Below are positions 44,483-52,655 of a stretch of DNA of 64,000 nucleotides, piece after piece (within the stretch, counting starts at the first letter, position 1; the number at the start of each line of letters is the position of its first letter). The position numbers were made by a program, and so were the translations under genes. The DNA lies in the NCBI GenBank assembly GCA_964387985.1, contig CAYLZG010000006.1, forward strand, positions 1 to 64,000. The letters run 5' to 3'. The DNA comes from JALOOB01 sp964387985. Its GTDB lineage: Bacteria > Chloroflexota > Anaerolineae > CG2-30-64-16. The notes under the pieces were generated by a model that ran no database searches, was not told where the DNA came from, and saw only the letters and a list, made by a program, of their open reading frames with translations.

Positions 44483-45607
44483 TCAGACCTCTGTGCCCTG
44501 GCCGATCCGCGGCAGCGCGTAGACCGGCTTCCAACCCTTACTCAGCGGCTCGCGCAGGTAAGGCTCCATGTCATGCTCCGAGCGCAATGTAACTTCCTCG
44601 ACCGGCGGCACCTTGCCGGGCGGGAAGGCTTCGAGCACGTGATCGTTCCACAGAGTCAGGTACTTCAGGATCGCTGCGACCGGGCGCTTGGCCTTCTGGG
44701 CCTCGCCGTGCGTCGACTTGCCCACGACCCCTTCGGGGGTGGCTGCGATCTCGATGGCGAAGTGGCCCTCGCCTTCTGACCAGCGCGACGGACGCCCGAA
44801 TGGGTCCACCGATTTATCGAAGTGGCCGTCGGGCAGGTAGCTCTTGCCTTCAGTATCGACGGCGTATGCCATGTCCACCATATCGGGGTGCAAGAGCAGG
44901 CCGAGCGACGTTTCCGACTCGTCCGCGTGCACGAAGTTGGTGTCCAGCCGGCCGCCCCGTTCGGTGGCGCGGAAGAACTCGCGGACACCGCGGTGCCAGT
45001 CGATCACTCGGAAGATGCCAGGAAGCTGGTAGCGCTTCTGGAACTCCTGCACAGCCGACTCGAGCACCCACAGCTGGCCGTGGTTGTTGACGATGAGCTG
45101 TTTGCGGAAACCGTCGTTCCACAGGCCCAGCATCACGTCGATCATCATCTCCCGCACGACGTGCTCGCGTACGATCACGGTGCCGGGCATGCCGACATGA
45201 TGGTATGGGTGAGCTCCGTAGTTCAACGGAGGTAGCGCCAGATTGACCGCCGCGCCACGCTTGGCCGTGTAGCGCCGCACGCCCTCGCAGATCTGGCTGA
45301 CGTAAAGCGTATCAGATGCGCTGGGCAGATGCTGGCCGTGCAACTCGGTGCAGCCGACCGGGATGAATACGATGTCGTTCTTCTTCCGGTTCTGCTCGAC
45401 CTGCCAGCGCGTGGTGGTCTGGATATAGGCGCCGGGTTTGCCCCACTCTACCGGCGACGGTACGCCGTACTCAGCCAGGATGGCATCGATCTCGGCGTCG
45501 GTGGCATCCCAGACTTCCTTCTTCATCCGCCCGACTGCATTGTCCTCGAAGAAGAGATCGGGGAGCTCGGTCGGGAGTAGACCTTGCGGAATCACTTGAC
45601 TTGACAT
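44483..45607 (-). CDS. iolN: 3-dehydro-scyllo-inosose hydrolase, creatininase family
   Basis: A 374-aa creatininase-superfamily protein. Metal-site motif IPVGCTELHGQHLPSASDT (Glu, His, Asp) is near residues 80-98, then NNHGQ near 175 and DESETSLGLLLHPDMVD near 232. A creatininase-fold diketo-inositol hydrolase (IolN) is the third enzyme of the Thermotoga inositol route, opening the ring to 5-dehydro-L-gluconate. Placement directly upstream of iolM and downstream of iolG supports this assignment over creatinine amidohydrolase or mycofactocin enzymes. GAGGAG precedes the ATG by 7 nt. Confidence 0.83.
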   Translation of the reverse strand: MSSQVIPQGLLPTELPDLFFEDNAVGRMKKEVWDATDAEIDAILAEYGVPSPVEWGKPGAYIQTTTRWQVEQNRKKNDIVFIPVGCTELHGQHLPSASDTLYVSQICEGVRRYTAKRGAAVNLALPPLNYGAHPYHHVGMPGTVIVREHVVREMMIDVMLGLWNDGFRKQLIVNNHGQLWVLESAVQEFQKRYQLPGIFRVIDWHRGVREFFRATERGGRLDTNFVHADESETSLGLLLHPDMVDMAYAVDTEGKSYLPDGHFDKSVDPFGRPSRWSEGEGHFAIEIAATPEGVVGKSTHGEAQKAKRPVAAILKYLTLWNDHVLEAFPPGKVPPVEEVTLRSEHDMEPYLREPLSKGWKPVYALPRIGQGTEV

Positions 45608-45677
45608 GCATCAACTCCTCAACATGGATAGGTTGCGCAGGCTCGCGCAGTGCTGTTCGCCGGCGGAAGGCGGGCAA

Positions 45678-46688
45678 TCAAATCTCACTCAACCGCACCG
45701 GCCGGTTTTCGTGACGCGACTTCTCCGCTGCGTAGCCCAGAACTACTGACAGCCTCCCATCCTTCCCGGTCACCTGGGGCAGGGTGTCGTGGGAGACGCA
45801 ATCAACGAAGCTACGCACCTCATTGACATAAGTATCGGGATAGCGCTGCATGAAGAACCGTGGCGGCAGCGCACCGTGCATGCCAGAGGTGTCACCGCAC
45901 ACCACCGTATCGACTGCCTTGTTATCGGCCTTGGCGATTCCGGCCGAGCAGAAGACTTCCAGCCGCTGATCGTATCCATAGACTGCCTGCCGGCTGTTGT
46001 CGATCACGCCAAGCGTACCGTCGGCGAAGCGCAGCGTGACAATGTCCGTATCGACATCGTCTGCCTCTGCCAGCCAGGGTGCGACCAGCACACTCCCCAT
46101 CGCGTACACTTCTTCGACCTCGCCCACCAGGAAGCGCGCCATGTCGAAGTCGTGGATGGTCATATCGAGGTACATGCCTCCCGACGCTCTCGCATACTCG
46201 ACCGAGGGCGGCTCCGGATCTCGGCTGGCAATGCGAAGGATGCAGGGCCGGCCGATCGTCCCGGATGCAACGATGTCGCGTACGTGCCGGAAGCTGGGAT
46301 CAAAGCGCCGGTTGAAACCCACCTGGAGCTTGACACCTGCCTCCTCCACCGCGGCCAGTGCGATGTCGATGCTCGGCAGATCGAGGGCGAGGGGTTTCTC
46401 GCAGAAGATATGCTTGCCGGCCTGCGCTGCATCACGCACGATGAACCAGTGGGTGTCGGTGCTCGTTGCGATCAGCACCGCCGGGATGGATGGATCGGCC
46501 AACAGTTCGTGATAGTCGGCCACGACCCGGGATATGCCCAACTCATCCGCAAGCGCTTGTGCGACATCCAGGCGGATGTCGCACAGCGCGACCAGGTTGG
46601 CTTCAGGGATGCTGCGTACAAGGTTGCGCACATGGACGCTGCCCATCCGTCCGGTGCCGATGACGGCGATGTTGAGACGGTCCTTCAT
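45678..46688 (-). CDS. iolG: Inositol 2-dehydrogenase-like Gfo/Idh/MocA oxidoreductase
   Basis: A 336-aa NAD(P)-dependent oxidoreductase. The Rossmann motif VIGTGRMGSVHVRNL is at residues 8-22, CEKPLALDLPSID is near 95 with the catalytic lysine, and the DMTIHDFDMARFLVGEVEEVYAMG segment near 174-196 supplies the catalytic Asp and His. These are the inositol 2-dehydrogenase hallmarks. Position at the head of the iolG-iolN-iolM set supports oxidation of myo-inositol to scyllo-inosose. Sequence alone could also fit other sugars of this broad family. Confidence 0.83.
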   Translation of the reverse strand: MKDRLNIAVIGTGRMGSVHVRNLVRSIPEANLVALCDIRLDVAQALADELGISRVVADYHELLADPSIPAVLIATSTDTHWFIVRDAAQAGKHIFCEKPLALDLPSIDIALAAVEEAGVKLQVGFNRRFDPSFRHVRDIVASGTIGRPCILRIASRDPEPPSVEYARASGGMYLDMTIHDFDMARFLVGEVEEVYAMGSVLVAPWLAEADDVDTDIVTLRFADGTLGVIDNSRQAVYGYDQRLEVFCSAGIAKADNKAVDTVVCGDTSGMHGALPPRFFMQRYPDTYVNEVRSFVDCVSHDTLPQVTGKDGRLSVVLGYAAEKSRHENRPVRLSEI

Positions 46689-46695
46689 GGTTGCC

Positions 46696-47739
46696 TCACG
46701 GTTTCATCACGATCTTCATGGCCTTCTTGGGACCATGCGTCAGGGTTGCAGGTTCGAGGCCCAAGTCGCAAAACGCCTCCGGGCCATCCTCCAGGGGGAT
46801 CACCTTGGTGAAGAATGGCTTCATGTTCAGCCGGTTCTCCTGGAAGATGCGGATCGAAGGCACCATGGTGTTCTGGCCCAGGTAGAGGCCCAGCACTTTA
46901 GTGGCCCAACGAGTGATCTCATTCGGGACCACGTCGATGTGCACGCTCGAATCCATGCCGAAGGGCAGCACCTTGCCCCCCGGCGTTACGCACTGGAGGG
47001 CCTGGGCGAGCGCGTTGCCGGTCGCCTCGATCACGATATCGGCCTTCCGGCCGTACGTGAAATCGGTGATTTTCTGGACCACATCCACCTCGTGCGGATT
47101 CCACACCGTCAGCCCGCACTCCTTTGCGACGTTGATGCGGAACGGATCGATCTCCGTCACCGCAACCTTGGCCGCGATGTTCTTGGCGAACTGGGCGAAG
47201 AGGTAGCCGATGGGGCCAAAGCCGAGGATCAGCACGTAGTCGTAAGGCAGCATCTGCAGCGTATTCATGCCGTTGACCACCGTCGCCAGCGTCTCGACCT
47301 GGGTGCCCAGCACATCGTCGATCTCATCAGGCACCACGAAGCACTGTTTTTCCGGCACGAGGCAGTACTCGGCATAACCACCATCGCGCATCACACCGAG
47401 CGCGTTGAATTTGATTTCGACGCACTGGCTGCTCATGCCCATGCGGCAGAAGGAGCAGAAGCCGCAGCGGATGTTGTTATCGACCGCCACCCGGTCGCCC
47501 ACCTTGATGTACTTCACATGCGAGCCGATCTCGACGACCTCGCCGCAAAACTCGTGGCCCAGCACTGTGTCCTGCTTGAAGTGGTGCTTGCCCTCAAGGA
47601 TCTTGACGTCGGTGCCGCAGATGCCCACCGCCTTCACCCGCAACAGTACATCGTCGGGGTTCTGCACCCGTGGGATGGGGATTTCGGTGAGTTCGAGCTT
47701 GCCGCCGCCCCGGAAAACGAGTGCCTTCATTTTGTCCAT
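46696..47739 (-). CDS. Zinc-dependent alcohol/polyol dehydrogenase (MDR family)
   Basis: A 347-aa medium-chain dehydrogenase, distinct from IolM. Zinc motifs are CGICGTDVKIL and GHEFCGEVVE; the structural zinc lobe is IRCGFCSFCRMGMSSQC. The NAD motif GFGPIGYLF is near residue 176. Sorbitol, threonine and sugar-acid dehydrogenases share this layout. Placed between lacI and iolG, it could reduce a downstream acid such as D-tagaturonate or oxidise another inositol isomer; that is an inference. AGGAGG lies 5 nt before the ATG. Confidence 0.82.
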   Translation of the reverse strand: MDKMKALVFRGGGKLELTEIPIPRVQNPDDVLLRVKAVGICGTDVKILEGKHHFKQDTVLGHEFCGEVVEIGSHVKYIKVGDRVAVDNNIRCGFCSFCRMGMSSQCVEIKFNALGVMRDGGYAEYCLVPEKQCFVVPDEIDDVLGTQVETLATVVNGMNTLQMLPYDYVLILGFGPIGYLFAQFAKNIAAKVAVTEIDPFRINVAKECGLTVWNPHEVDVVQKITDFTYGRKADIVIEATGNALAQALQCVTPGGKVLPFGMDSSVHIDVVPNEITRWATKVLGLYLGQNTMVPSIRIFQENRLNMKPFFTKVIPLEDGPEAFCDLGLEPATLTHGPKKAMKIVMKP

Positions 47740-47755
47740 GCATGCCTCCTGTTGA

Positions 47756-48763
47756 TTAGGTGGAGTCTCTCACGATCAACTGCCCCTGCAGGATCACATC
47801 CGTCACAGCGCAGGGGGCGATTTCCCTTTGATTCATGAGCACGAGAGCCATATTCATTGCGCGCTCGCCGAGTTCAAACATGGGCTGTGCGACCGTAGTG
47901 AGGGCCGGCGTGACGTGCGCGGCCCACGGGATGTCATCAAACCCGATCACCGCCAGGTCATCCGGAACAGCCACCCCTGCATCCCGCGCAGCAGAGAGCA
48001 GCCCAATCGCGGTCATATCGTTGTAGCAGAAGATGGCACTGGGCCGTTCGTGCAGCTCCAGGAGCGCCGGCAGCGCTTCGCGGCCACCATCGAGCCGGCC
48101 GGTCCCGCTTAAAACATATGCCGGATCAAAGGCGATGCCGGCGCTGGCAAGAGCGCTCCGGTACCCGTCGAGCCGGTCATTGCTGTCGCTGTGCCCCTTA
48201 AGGCCGGCCACGTGGGCGATGCGCCGGTGACCAAGCCCGAGCAGGTATTCGGTGGCCAGCCTGGCGCCGTGTACGTCGTCAACCCGCACGGAGTAGGCAT
48301 TGGGCATCTGCTGCTGGCTGTGGCTGTTGAGCAAGATCACCGGAACGCCCGCGGAACCGAGCCGCTCCTGGTGCAGTGCGCCGACGCGCGACGATGTCAC
48401 GATCACTGAGTCAACACGCTTGGACCGCAGCATCTCGACGGCTGCGATCTCGCGCTGCGGCTCGTTGTGCGATGCGGCGAGGATCAAGGAATAGCCGCAT
48501 GCGTAGGCGGTGCGCTCGATGCCCTCCACGACAACCGCGACAAACGGATCCGCGATGGTCGTGACCACCACCCCGACCGTTCGTGTCCGGCCGCTGACAA
48601 GGCTGCGCGCGGCCGCATCCGGCGAGTAGCCCATCTCCTGTGCGAGGCGCCGGACGCGCGCTTTCGTCTCGGCGTTGACCAGGGTACTGTCATTCAGCGC
48701 TCTGGAGACCGTCGAATGCGAAATGCCCGCAGCCCGGGCAATGTCCTTGATAGAGGTCTTCAC
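47756..48763 (-). CDS. LacI-family transcriptional regulator of the inositol island
   Basis: A 335-aa repressor candidate. The helix-turn-helix reads TSIKDIARAAGISHSTVSRALND at the very start, the hinge RSLVSGRTRTVGVVVTT is near residue 60, and the Peripla_BP_3 effector domain follows (FCYNDMTAIGLLSAARD, IGFDDIPWAAHVTPALTTV). The GTG at 48763 is chosen because the conserved helix begins there; an ATG at 48883 lies inside the promoter and cannot be transcribed from it. No Shine-Dalgarno is visible. The gene is the first of the long minus-strand cluster and probably represses itself and the iol genes; the inducer is unknown. Confidence 0.85.
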   Translation of the reverse strand: MKTSIKDIARAAGISHSTVSRALNDSTLVNAETKARVRRLAQEMGYSPDAAARSLVSGRTRTVGVVVTTIADPFVAVVVEGIERTAYACGYSLILAASHNEPQREIAAVEMLRSKRVDSVIVTSSRVGALHQERLGSAGVPVILLNSHSQQQMPNAYSVRVDDVHGARLATEYLLGLGHRRIAHVAGLKGHSDSNDRLDGYRSALASAGIAFDPAYVLSGTGRLDGGREALPALLELHERPSAIFCYNDMTAIGLLSAARDAGVAVPDDLAVIGFDDIPWAAHVTPALTTVAQPMFELGERAMNMALVLMNQREIAPCAVTDVILQGQLIVRDST

Positions 48764-48825
48764 GATGTGTTTGGTTACTGCAATTGAAGTGGCAGGAAGC
48801 AGCCCATCGATCCGGTCGACTGGAC

Positions 48826-48890
48826 TGAGCGCTGAATGCACACGTGTGCATTCAGCGCTCACTATACTACCGGCCCAGTGCATTTGTCAA
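48826..48890 (-). promoter_or_regulatory. lacI/iol promoter with a 36-bp perfect palindromic operator
   Basis: On the minus strand, TTGACA (48890-48885), an 18-bp spacer and TATAGT (48866-48861) form a near-consensus sigma70 promoter. Directly downstream, 48826-48861 is a perfect 36-bp palindrome (half TGAGCGCTGAATGCACAC) centred on the CG of CACGTG, the usual LacI-family centre. A further half-site AATGCAC lies in the spacer (48884-48878). Repressor binding would overlap the -10 and start site. The first codon of lacI is about 100 nt downstream. Confidence 0.8.
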
Positions 48891-48899
48891 GAGTGAGAT

Positions 48900-50306
48900 T
48901 TAGCTGCCGGTTGGAGCAGGCTGGAAGATGGTCTCTTCGAAGATCTTGCCGGGGTTGAGGATGCCCAGCGGGTCCAAAATGCGCTTCATTGTGAGCATCT
49001 GCTGGTATGCGACCGGATCGAGCGCCTTCCGGATGAAAGGCCGCTTGGAGATTCCCACGCCGTGTTCGCCGGTGATCGTGCCGCCGAGGCTGAGCGCAGC
49101 GTCGAAGATCTCCGCGGCAAGCGTTTCGACGCGCTCCATCTCCTCAGCGTTGCTGCGATCGCAGATGATGTTCGGATGCAGATTGCCATCACCGATATGG
49201 CCGAACACGACGGTCCGCAGCCCGAGCCGCTCGCTGGCATCGTGCACACGCCGCACCATGGCCGGAATCTGGCTGCGCGGAACCGCGATGTCTTCTCCGA
49301 GCTTGTCGCCCAGGTTGGCCAGCGAGGCCGACACGGCCCGCCTGCCGGCCCAAAGGAGCGCGCTCTGCGCGGGATCGGTGGCAGAGTGCACGTCGAGCGC
49401 CCCGGCCGAGCGGCACGCCTGGGCCACCACACCGCTTTCGTGGCGGATAGCCTCTTCGCTGCCTTCGACATCGATCAGGAGCACTGCACCCGCATCCGAC
49501 GGCAGGCCGTAGTCGCGCGTGTGTTGGACTGCCTGGATGGTGTGGTTGTCCATCAACTCGGTGGTCAGTGGCAGGACGCCGGACCCGAGCACGCGATTGA
49601 CGGCCGCACAGGCTCCGTCTACGCTCTCGAAGATGGCCAGCACGGTTCCGCGGCGCGGCGGTTGTGGCAGCAGCTTGAGAATCGCCTCGGTAATGACTCC
49701 CAGCGTGCCTTCGGAGCCAACGAAGAGTCCGGTCAGGTCGTAGCCCGCGACATTCTTGATGGTGCGGCCGCCGGTGCGCATGATCTGGCCATCGGGCAGC
49801 ACGACCTCGAGGCCGAGGACATAGTCTTTCATCACCCCATACTTGAGGCAGCGGGGGCCACCTGCGTTCTCGGCCAGGTTGCCGCCGATCGTCGCGGTCT
49901 CCCACGATGCAGGATCGGGCGGGAAGAACAGTCCCAGCCGTTGGGCGGCTCGCTGCAGCTCCATGTTGACCACGCCTGGCTGGACGACGGCAACGGAATC
50001 TTCGGGATCGATCTCGATGATCGCCTTCATCCGGGTCAGGGACAGGACGATGCCGCCCATGAGGGGAATTGTGCCGCCGGACAAACCCGTGCCTGCCCCG
50101 CGCGGCACCACCGGCGTGCGCGTACGGGAGGCAATCTGCATGACGGCGGCGACCTCGGCAGTCGTCCGCGGCAGCACTACGACGTCGGGCAGCGCTTCGA
50201 GCCATGTCGCATCGTAGGAATAGGTCATGCGCTCGAGGCGCGAGGTGAGGACGCGATCGGACCCGATCGCCGAAAGGAGTGCATCCGTGACCGATTGTTG
50301 CAGCAT
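48900..50306 (-). CDS. GlcD-like FAD-linked oxidase (D-2-hydroxyacid dehydrogenase)
   Basis: A 468-aa FAD-binding type 4 oxidase. The flavin domain has VVPRGAGTGLSGGTIPL, GNLAENAGGPRCLKYGVMKDYVLG and DLTGLFVGSEGTLGVITEAIL. The C-terminal FAD-oxidase domain has VFGHIGDGNLHPNI and GGTITGEHGVGISKRPFI. This layout is shared by glycolate oxidase GlcD and D-lactate dehydrogenases. No GlcE/GlcF partner genes are in the window, so it may work alone with ferredoxin or an electron-transfer flavoprotein. It follows the hydantoinase gene by 24 bp. Confidence 0.88.
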   Translation of the reverse strand: MLQQSVTDALLSAIGSDRVLTSRLERMTYSYDATWLEALPDVVVLPRTTAEVAAVMQIASRTRTPVVPRGAGTGLSGGTIPLMGGIVLSLTRMKAIIEIDPEDSVAVVQPGVVNMELQRAAQRLGLFFPPDPASWETATIGGNLAENAGGPRCLKYGVMKDYVLGLEVVLPDGQIMRTGGRTIKNVAGYDLTGLFVGSEGTLGVITEAILKLLPQPPRRGTVLAIFESVDGACAAVNRVLGSGVLPLTTELMDNHTIQAVQHTRDYGLPSDAGAVLLIDVEGSEEAIRHESGVVAQACRSAGALDVHSATDPAQSALLWAGRRAVSASLANLGDKLGEDIAVPRSQIPAMVRRVHDASERLGLRTVVFGHIGDGNLHPNIICDRSNAEEMERVETLAAEIFDAALSLGGTITGEHGVGISKRPFIRKALDPVAYQQMLTMKRILDPLGILNPGKIFEETIFQPAPTGS

Positions 50307-50330
50307 TGTGGTGCTCCGTAACTCTAACAG

Positions 50331-51710
50331 CTATCGCAGGTGCGCCGCGGTGAACCTGCCCCAGCCTGGCGCAGGGTGAAAGTCCCCCGTCCGGACGAGC
50401 TGGCGGCCGCGCACGAACACGTCTCGCACTGCGCCTTGCACCGCCATCCCCTCGTAGGGCGTGTAGCCGGATAGGTTATGCAGCCGCTCCGCCCGAATAG
50501 TTGTCCCGACGCGCGGATCGTAGATCACCACGTCGGCATCCATCCCCTCCCTGAGTGCGCCCTTCCGGGCCAGCCCAAAGATGCGGGCCGGGTTGGCGCT
50601 GGTCAGCTCGGCCAACCGCGGCCATCCGATGCGGCCGGCTGCCACGCCGTGCGTCGCCAACAGGGGGAGCAGGGTCTCCATGCCGGGAATGCCGCCGGGC
50701 GTCTTGCGAAAGTCTGAGTGTTCGCGCTTCTGGCTGATCGTGTAGTCGCAGTGATCGGTGCCGATGGTCGAGATCTCGCCGGAGACGATCTGCGCCCACA
50801 GCTTCTTTTTTTCTTCCGGGGCACGCAGCGGCGGCTGCATGATGCCGCGCTCTGCGTTCGGCCCGGCATAGATCGTTTCATCGATCGTGAGGTACTGCAC
50901 CACGGTCTCGGCGATGGCGCGCTGTCCATCCGCCGCAGCCCGGGTCACTTCGGATACGGTGTCGCTGACCGAACAATGCACGATGTAGACCTGTGGATCA
51001 CCTCCTGCCCGCGCGAGGAACAACACCCGGTGGGCAGCCTCCACCTCGGCCAGCGCGGGTCGCGCCTGGCCGTGATATGCGAGAGAGGTTTTGCCGGCCT
51101 TTTCCAGCGCCTCGCGCGCGGCGGAAACCAACATATCGTTTTCGCAGTGGACCATTACGACCAGGTTGTGGCGCGCGGCCGCGCGAAATGCACGCAGCAG
51201 TGCATCATCGGTCTGATAGTAGTTCGGCTTGTAGGTGGTGTAAACCTTGATCGCACTGATGCCCATGGCCAGCAGATCCGTCATCCAATGGTCCAGAACC
51301 GCGTGGTCCTCGGGCAGCCTGGTCAACTGCATGTGCAGGCTGTAGTCGATCTGCGCGAGTCCGCCGACCTCTGCCTGGCGCGCGTCGAAGGCCTGGCGCA
51401 TGTCCTGACCGGGGAACTGAGTCGCGAAATCGATGACCGTGGTGACGCCACCGCAGGCTGCCGTGCGCGTTCCCACTGCCCAATCATCGGGCGTCTTGTA
51501 GATGCCCGTGTCAAGAACAATGTGGGTGTGCGGATCCACCAGGCCGGGCAATACGACACAACCGGAAGCATCGATCACTTTGTCGACACCCTCCGTTGCC
51601 AAAGAGGGTCCGATGGCTGCGATCTGCTCTCCGGACAGCAAGAGGTCGCCCTTTCGCTCGCCGTCGGGGGTAATCAGGGTGCCGTCTTGGACCAGGGTCG
51701 TTGTGTGCAT
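50331..51710 (-). CDS. Hydantoinase/dihydropyrimidinase-family cyclic amidohydrolase
   Basis: A 459-aa amidohydrolase. Metal ligands are seen in LPGLVDPHTHIVLD (His-x-His), SAIKVYTTYKPNYY (the carbamylated lysine), VMVHCENDM, VYIVHCSVSDTVSEV and IGTDHCDYTISQK. The C-terminal part (NLSGYTPYEGMAVQGAVRDVFVRGRQLV) is typical of HydA/dihydropyrimidinase. It opens cyclic amides of pyrimidine or purine breakdown products; E. coli hydA sits in the purine cluster with ygeY-type genes, so it may act downstream of the xdh locus. Allantoinase cannot be excluded. The start at 51710 has AAGGAG 5 nt upstream. Confidence 0.87.
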   Translation of the reverse strand: MHTTTLVQDGTLITPDGERKGDLLLSGEQIAAIGPSLATEGVDKVIDASGCVVLPGLVDPHTHIVLDTGIYKTPDDWAVGTRTAACGGVTTVIDFATQFPGQDMRQAFDARQAEVGGLAQIDYSLHMQLTRLPEDHAVLDHWMTDLLAMGISAIKVYTTYKPNYYQTDDALLRAFRAAARHNLVVMVHCENDMLVSAAREALEKAGKTSLAYHGQARPALAEVEAAHRVLFLARAGGDPQVYIVHCSVSDTVSEVTRAAADGQRAIAETVVQYLTIDETIYAGPNAERGIMQPPLRAPEEKKKLWAQIVSGEISTIGTDHCDYTISQKREHSDFRKTPGGIPGMETLLPLLATHGVAAGRIGWPRLAELTSANPARIFGLARKGALREGMDADVVIYDPRVGTTIRAERLHNLSGYTPYEGMAVQGAVRDVFVRGRQLVRTGDFHPAPGWGRFTAAHLR

Positions 51711-51741
51711 CCGATCTCCTTGCTTTGTCCAGGGGGTTCTG

Positions 51742-52494
51742 TTATCGCTGCGCTCGCAGTGCGGCAACCAACTGTGGCAGCACCTTGCCGCCCTTGCCTT
51801 TGAGGAAAAGGTCCGCGGTCATCGCGATCTCGTCTTCTTCCGGGTTGACATCGATGACCATCGCGCCGGCTCGCGTGGCCAGGCGCGGCAGCGATGCCGC
51901 GGGCTGCACGACACCGGATGTCCCTACCACCAGCATCGCCTCGCAGCGCAAGCAGGCTTCGTAAGCATGCTGCAACGTGCTCTCCGGCAGGTACTCGCCA
52001 AACCATACCACATCGGGCCGGATGATGTCCCCGCACTCCGGACAGCGCGGAGGCTTTTCAGCTTGATCCACAAAGTCGGCAAGGCTGTAATCGGCATGCC
52101 GGCCGCTGAGGCACTTATAGCGCCGGATGCTGCCATGTAACTCCAGCACATGGGTGGAGCCGGCGGCCGTGTGCAGACCGTCGATATTCTGCGTGACGAC
52201 GGTCACTGAAGGGAACAGTTGCTCAAGATCAGCGATCGCCTGGTGTCCTGCATTAGGCTGTGCGGACAGAACCATCCCGAACCGGTATTCATACCACGAC
52301 CATACCAACCCGGGATTGCGAAGAAAGCCCTCCTGCGAAGCCATCTCCATTGGATCGTACTGAGCCCACAGACCATCCTGGGCCTCGCGAAAGGTCGGAA
52401 TGCCTGATTCTTTGGAGACACCCGCGCCCGTAAGGACCACCAGGCTTTTCACGCCGGCGAGCCAGCGAACTGCGTCCCTGATCGTTGCGTTCAT
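51742..52494 (-). CDS. Sir2-family NAD-dependent protein deacylase
   Basis: A 250-aa sirtuin. The NAD site LTGAGVSKESGIPTFR is near residues 22-37, TQNIDGLHTAAGS near 103, and the catalytic base is in ELHGSIRR near 120. GTSGVVQPAASLP follows near 200. The zinc module is unusual: the second CxxC is present (CPEC) but the first reads CLSGRH, with the second cysteine replaced by glycine. The start at 52494 has GGAGG 6 nt upstream. It heads an operon with the hydantoinase and GlcD-like genes. The acyl substrate is unknown. Confidence 0.9.
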   Translation of the reverse strand: MNATIRDAVRWLAGVKSLVVLTGAGVSKESGIPTFREAQDGLWAQYDPMEMASQEGFLRNPGLVWSWYEYRFGMVLSAQPNAGHQAIADLEQLFPSVTVVTQNIDGLHTAAGSTHVLELHGSIRRYKCLSGRHADYSLADFVDQAEKPPRCPECGDIIRPDVVWFGEYLPESTLQHAYEACLRCEAMLVVGTSGVVQPAASLPRLATRAGAMVIDVNPEEDEIAMTADLFLKGKGGKVLPQLVAALRAQR

Positions 52495-52511
52495 CAGCAC
52501 CCTCCGGCAGT

Positions 52512-52540
52512 AATGTAACGCACGGAACCACATCTTGCAA
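52512..52540 (-). promoter_or_regulatory. Promoter for the sir2 operon
   Basis: TTGCAA (52540-52535), a 17-bp spacer and TACATT (52517-52512) on the minus strand, about 18 bp before the sir2 ATG. It is divergent from the direct-repeat array at 52572-52615. Confidence 0.55.
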
Positions 52541-52571
52541 GGGCGTATGGGGCTAGCGGCGCCGCGAAAGT

Positions 52572-52625
52572 ATCATCATCTTGTTACGATCTCGTCACGC
52601 CAGCTTCATTTGGATGCGGCAAGAT
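52572..52625 (+). promoter_or_regulatory. 11-bp direct-repeat array (A1) and -10 box upstream of the 89-aa protein gene
   Basis: Four units of exactly 11 bp: ATCATCATCTT (52572-82), GTTACGATCTC (52583-93), GTCACGCCAGC (52594-604), TTCATTTGGAT (52605-15). A -10-like CAAGAT (52620-25) follows after 4 bp. Similar four-unit arrays occur at 54950-54993 (minus) and 55039-55082, so this is probably the binding site of the PhoB-like regulator encoded at 53009. Confidence 0.65.
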
Positions 52626-52655
52626 GGGCGATCAATGAAGTTTATGGAGGTTATC

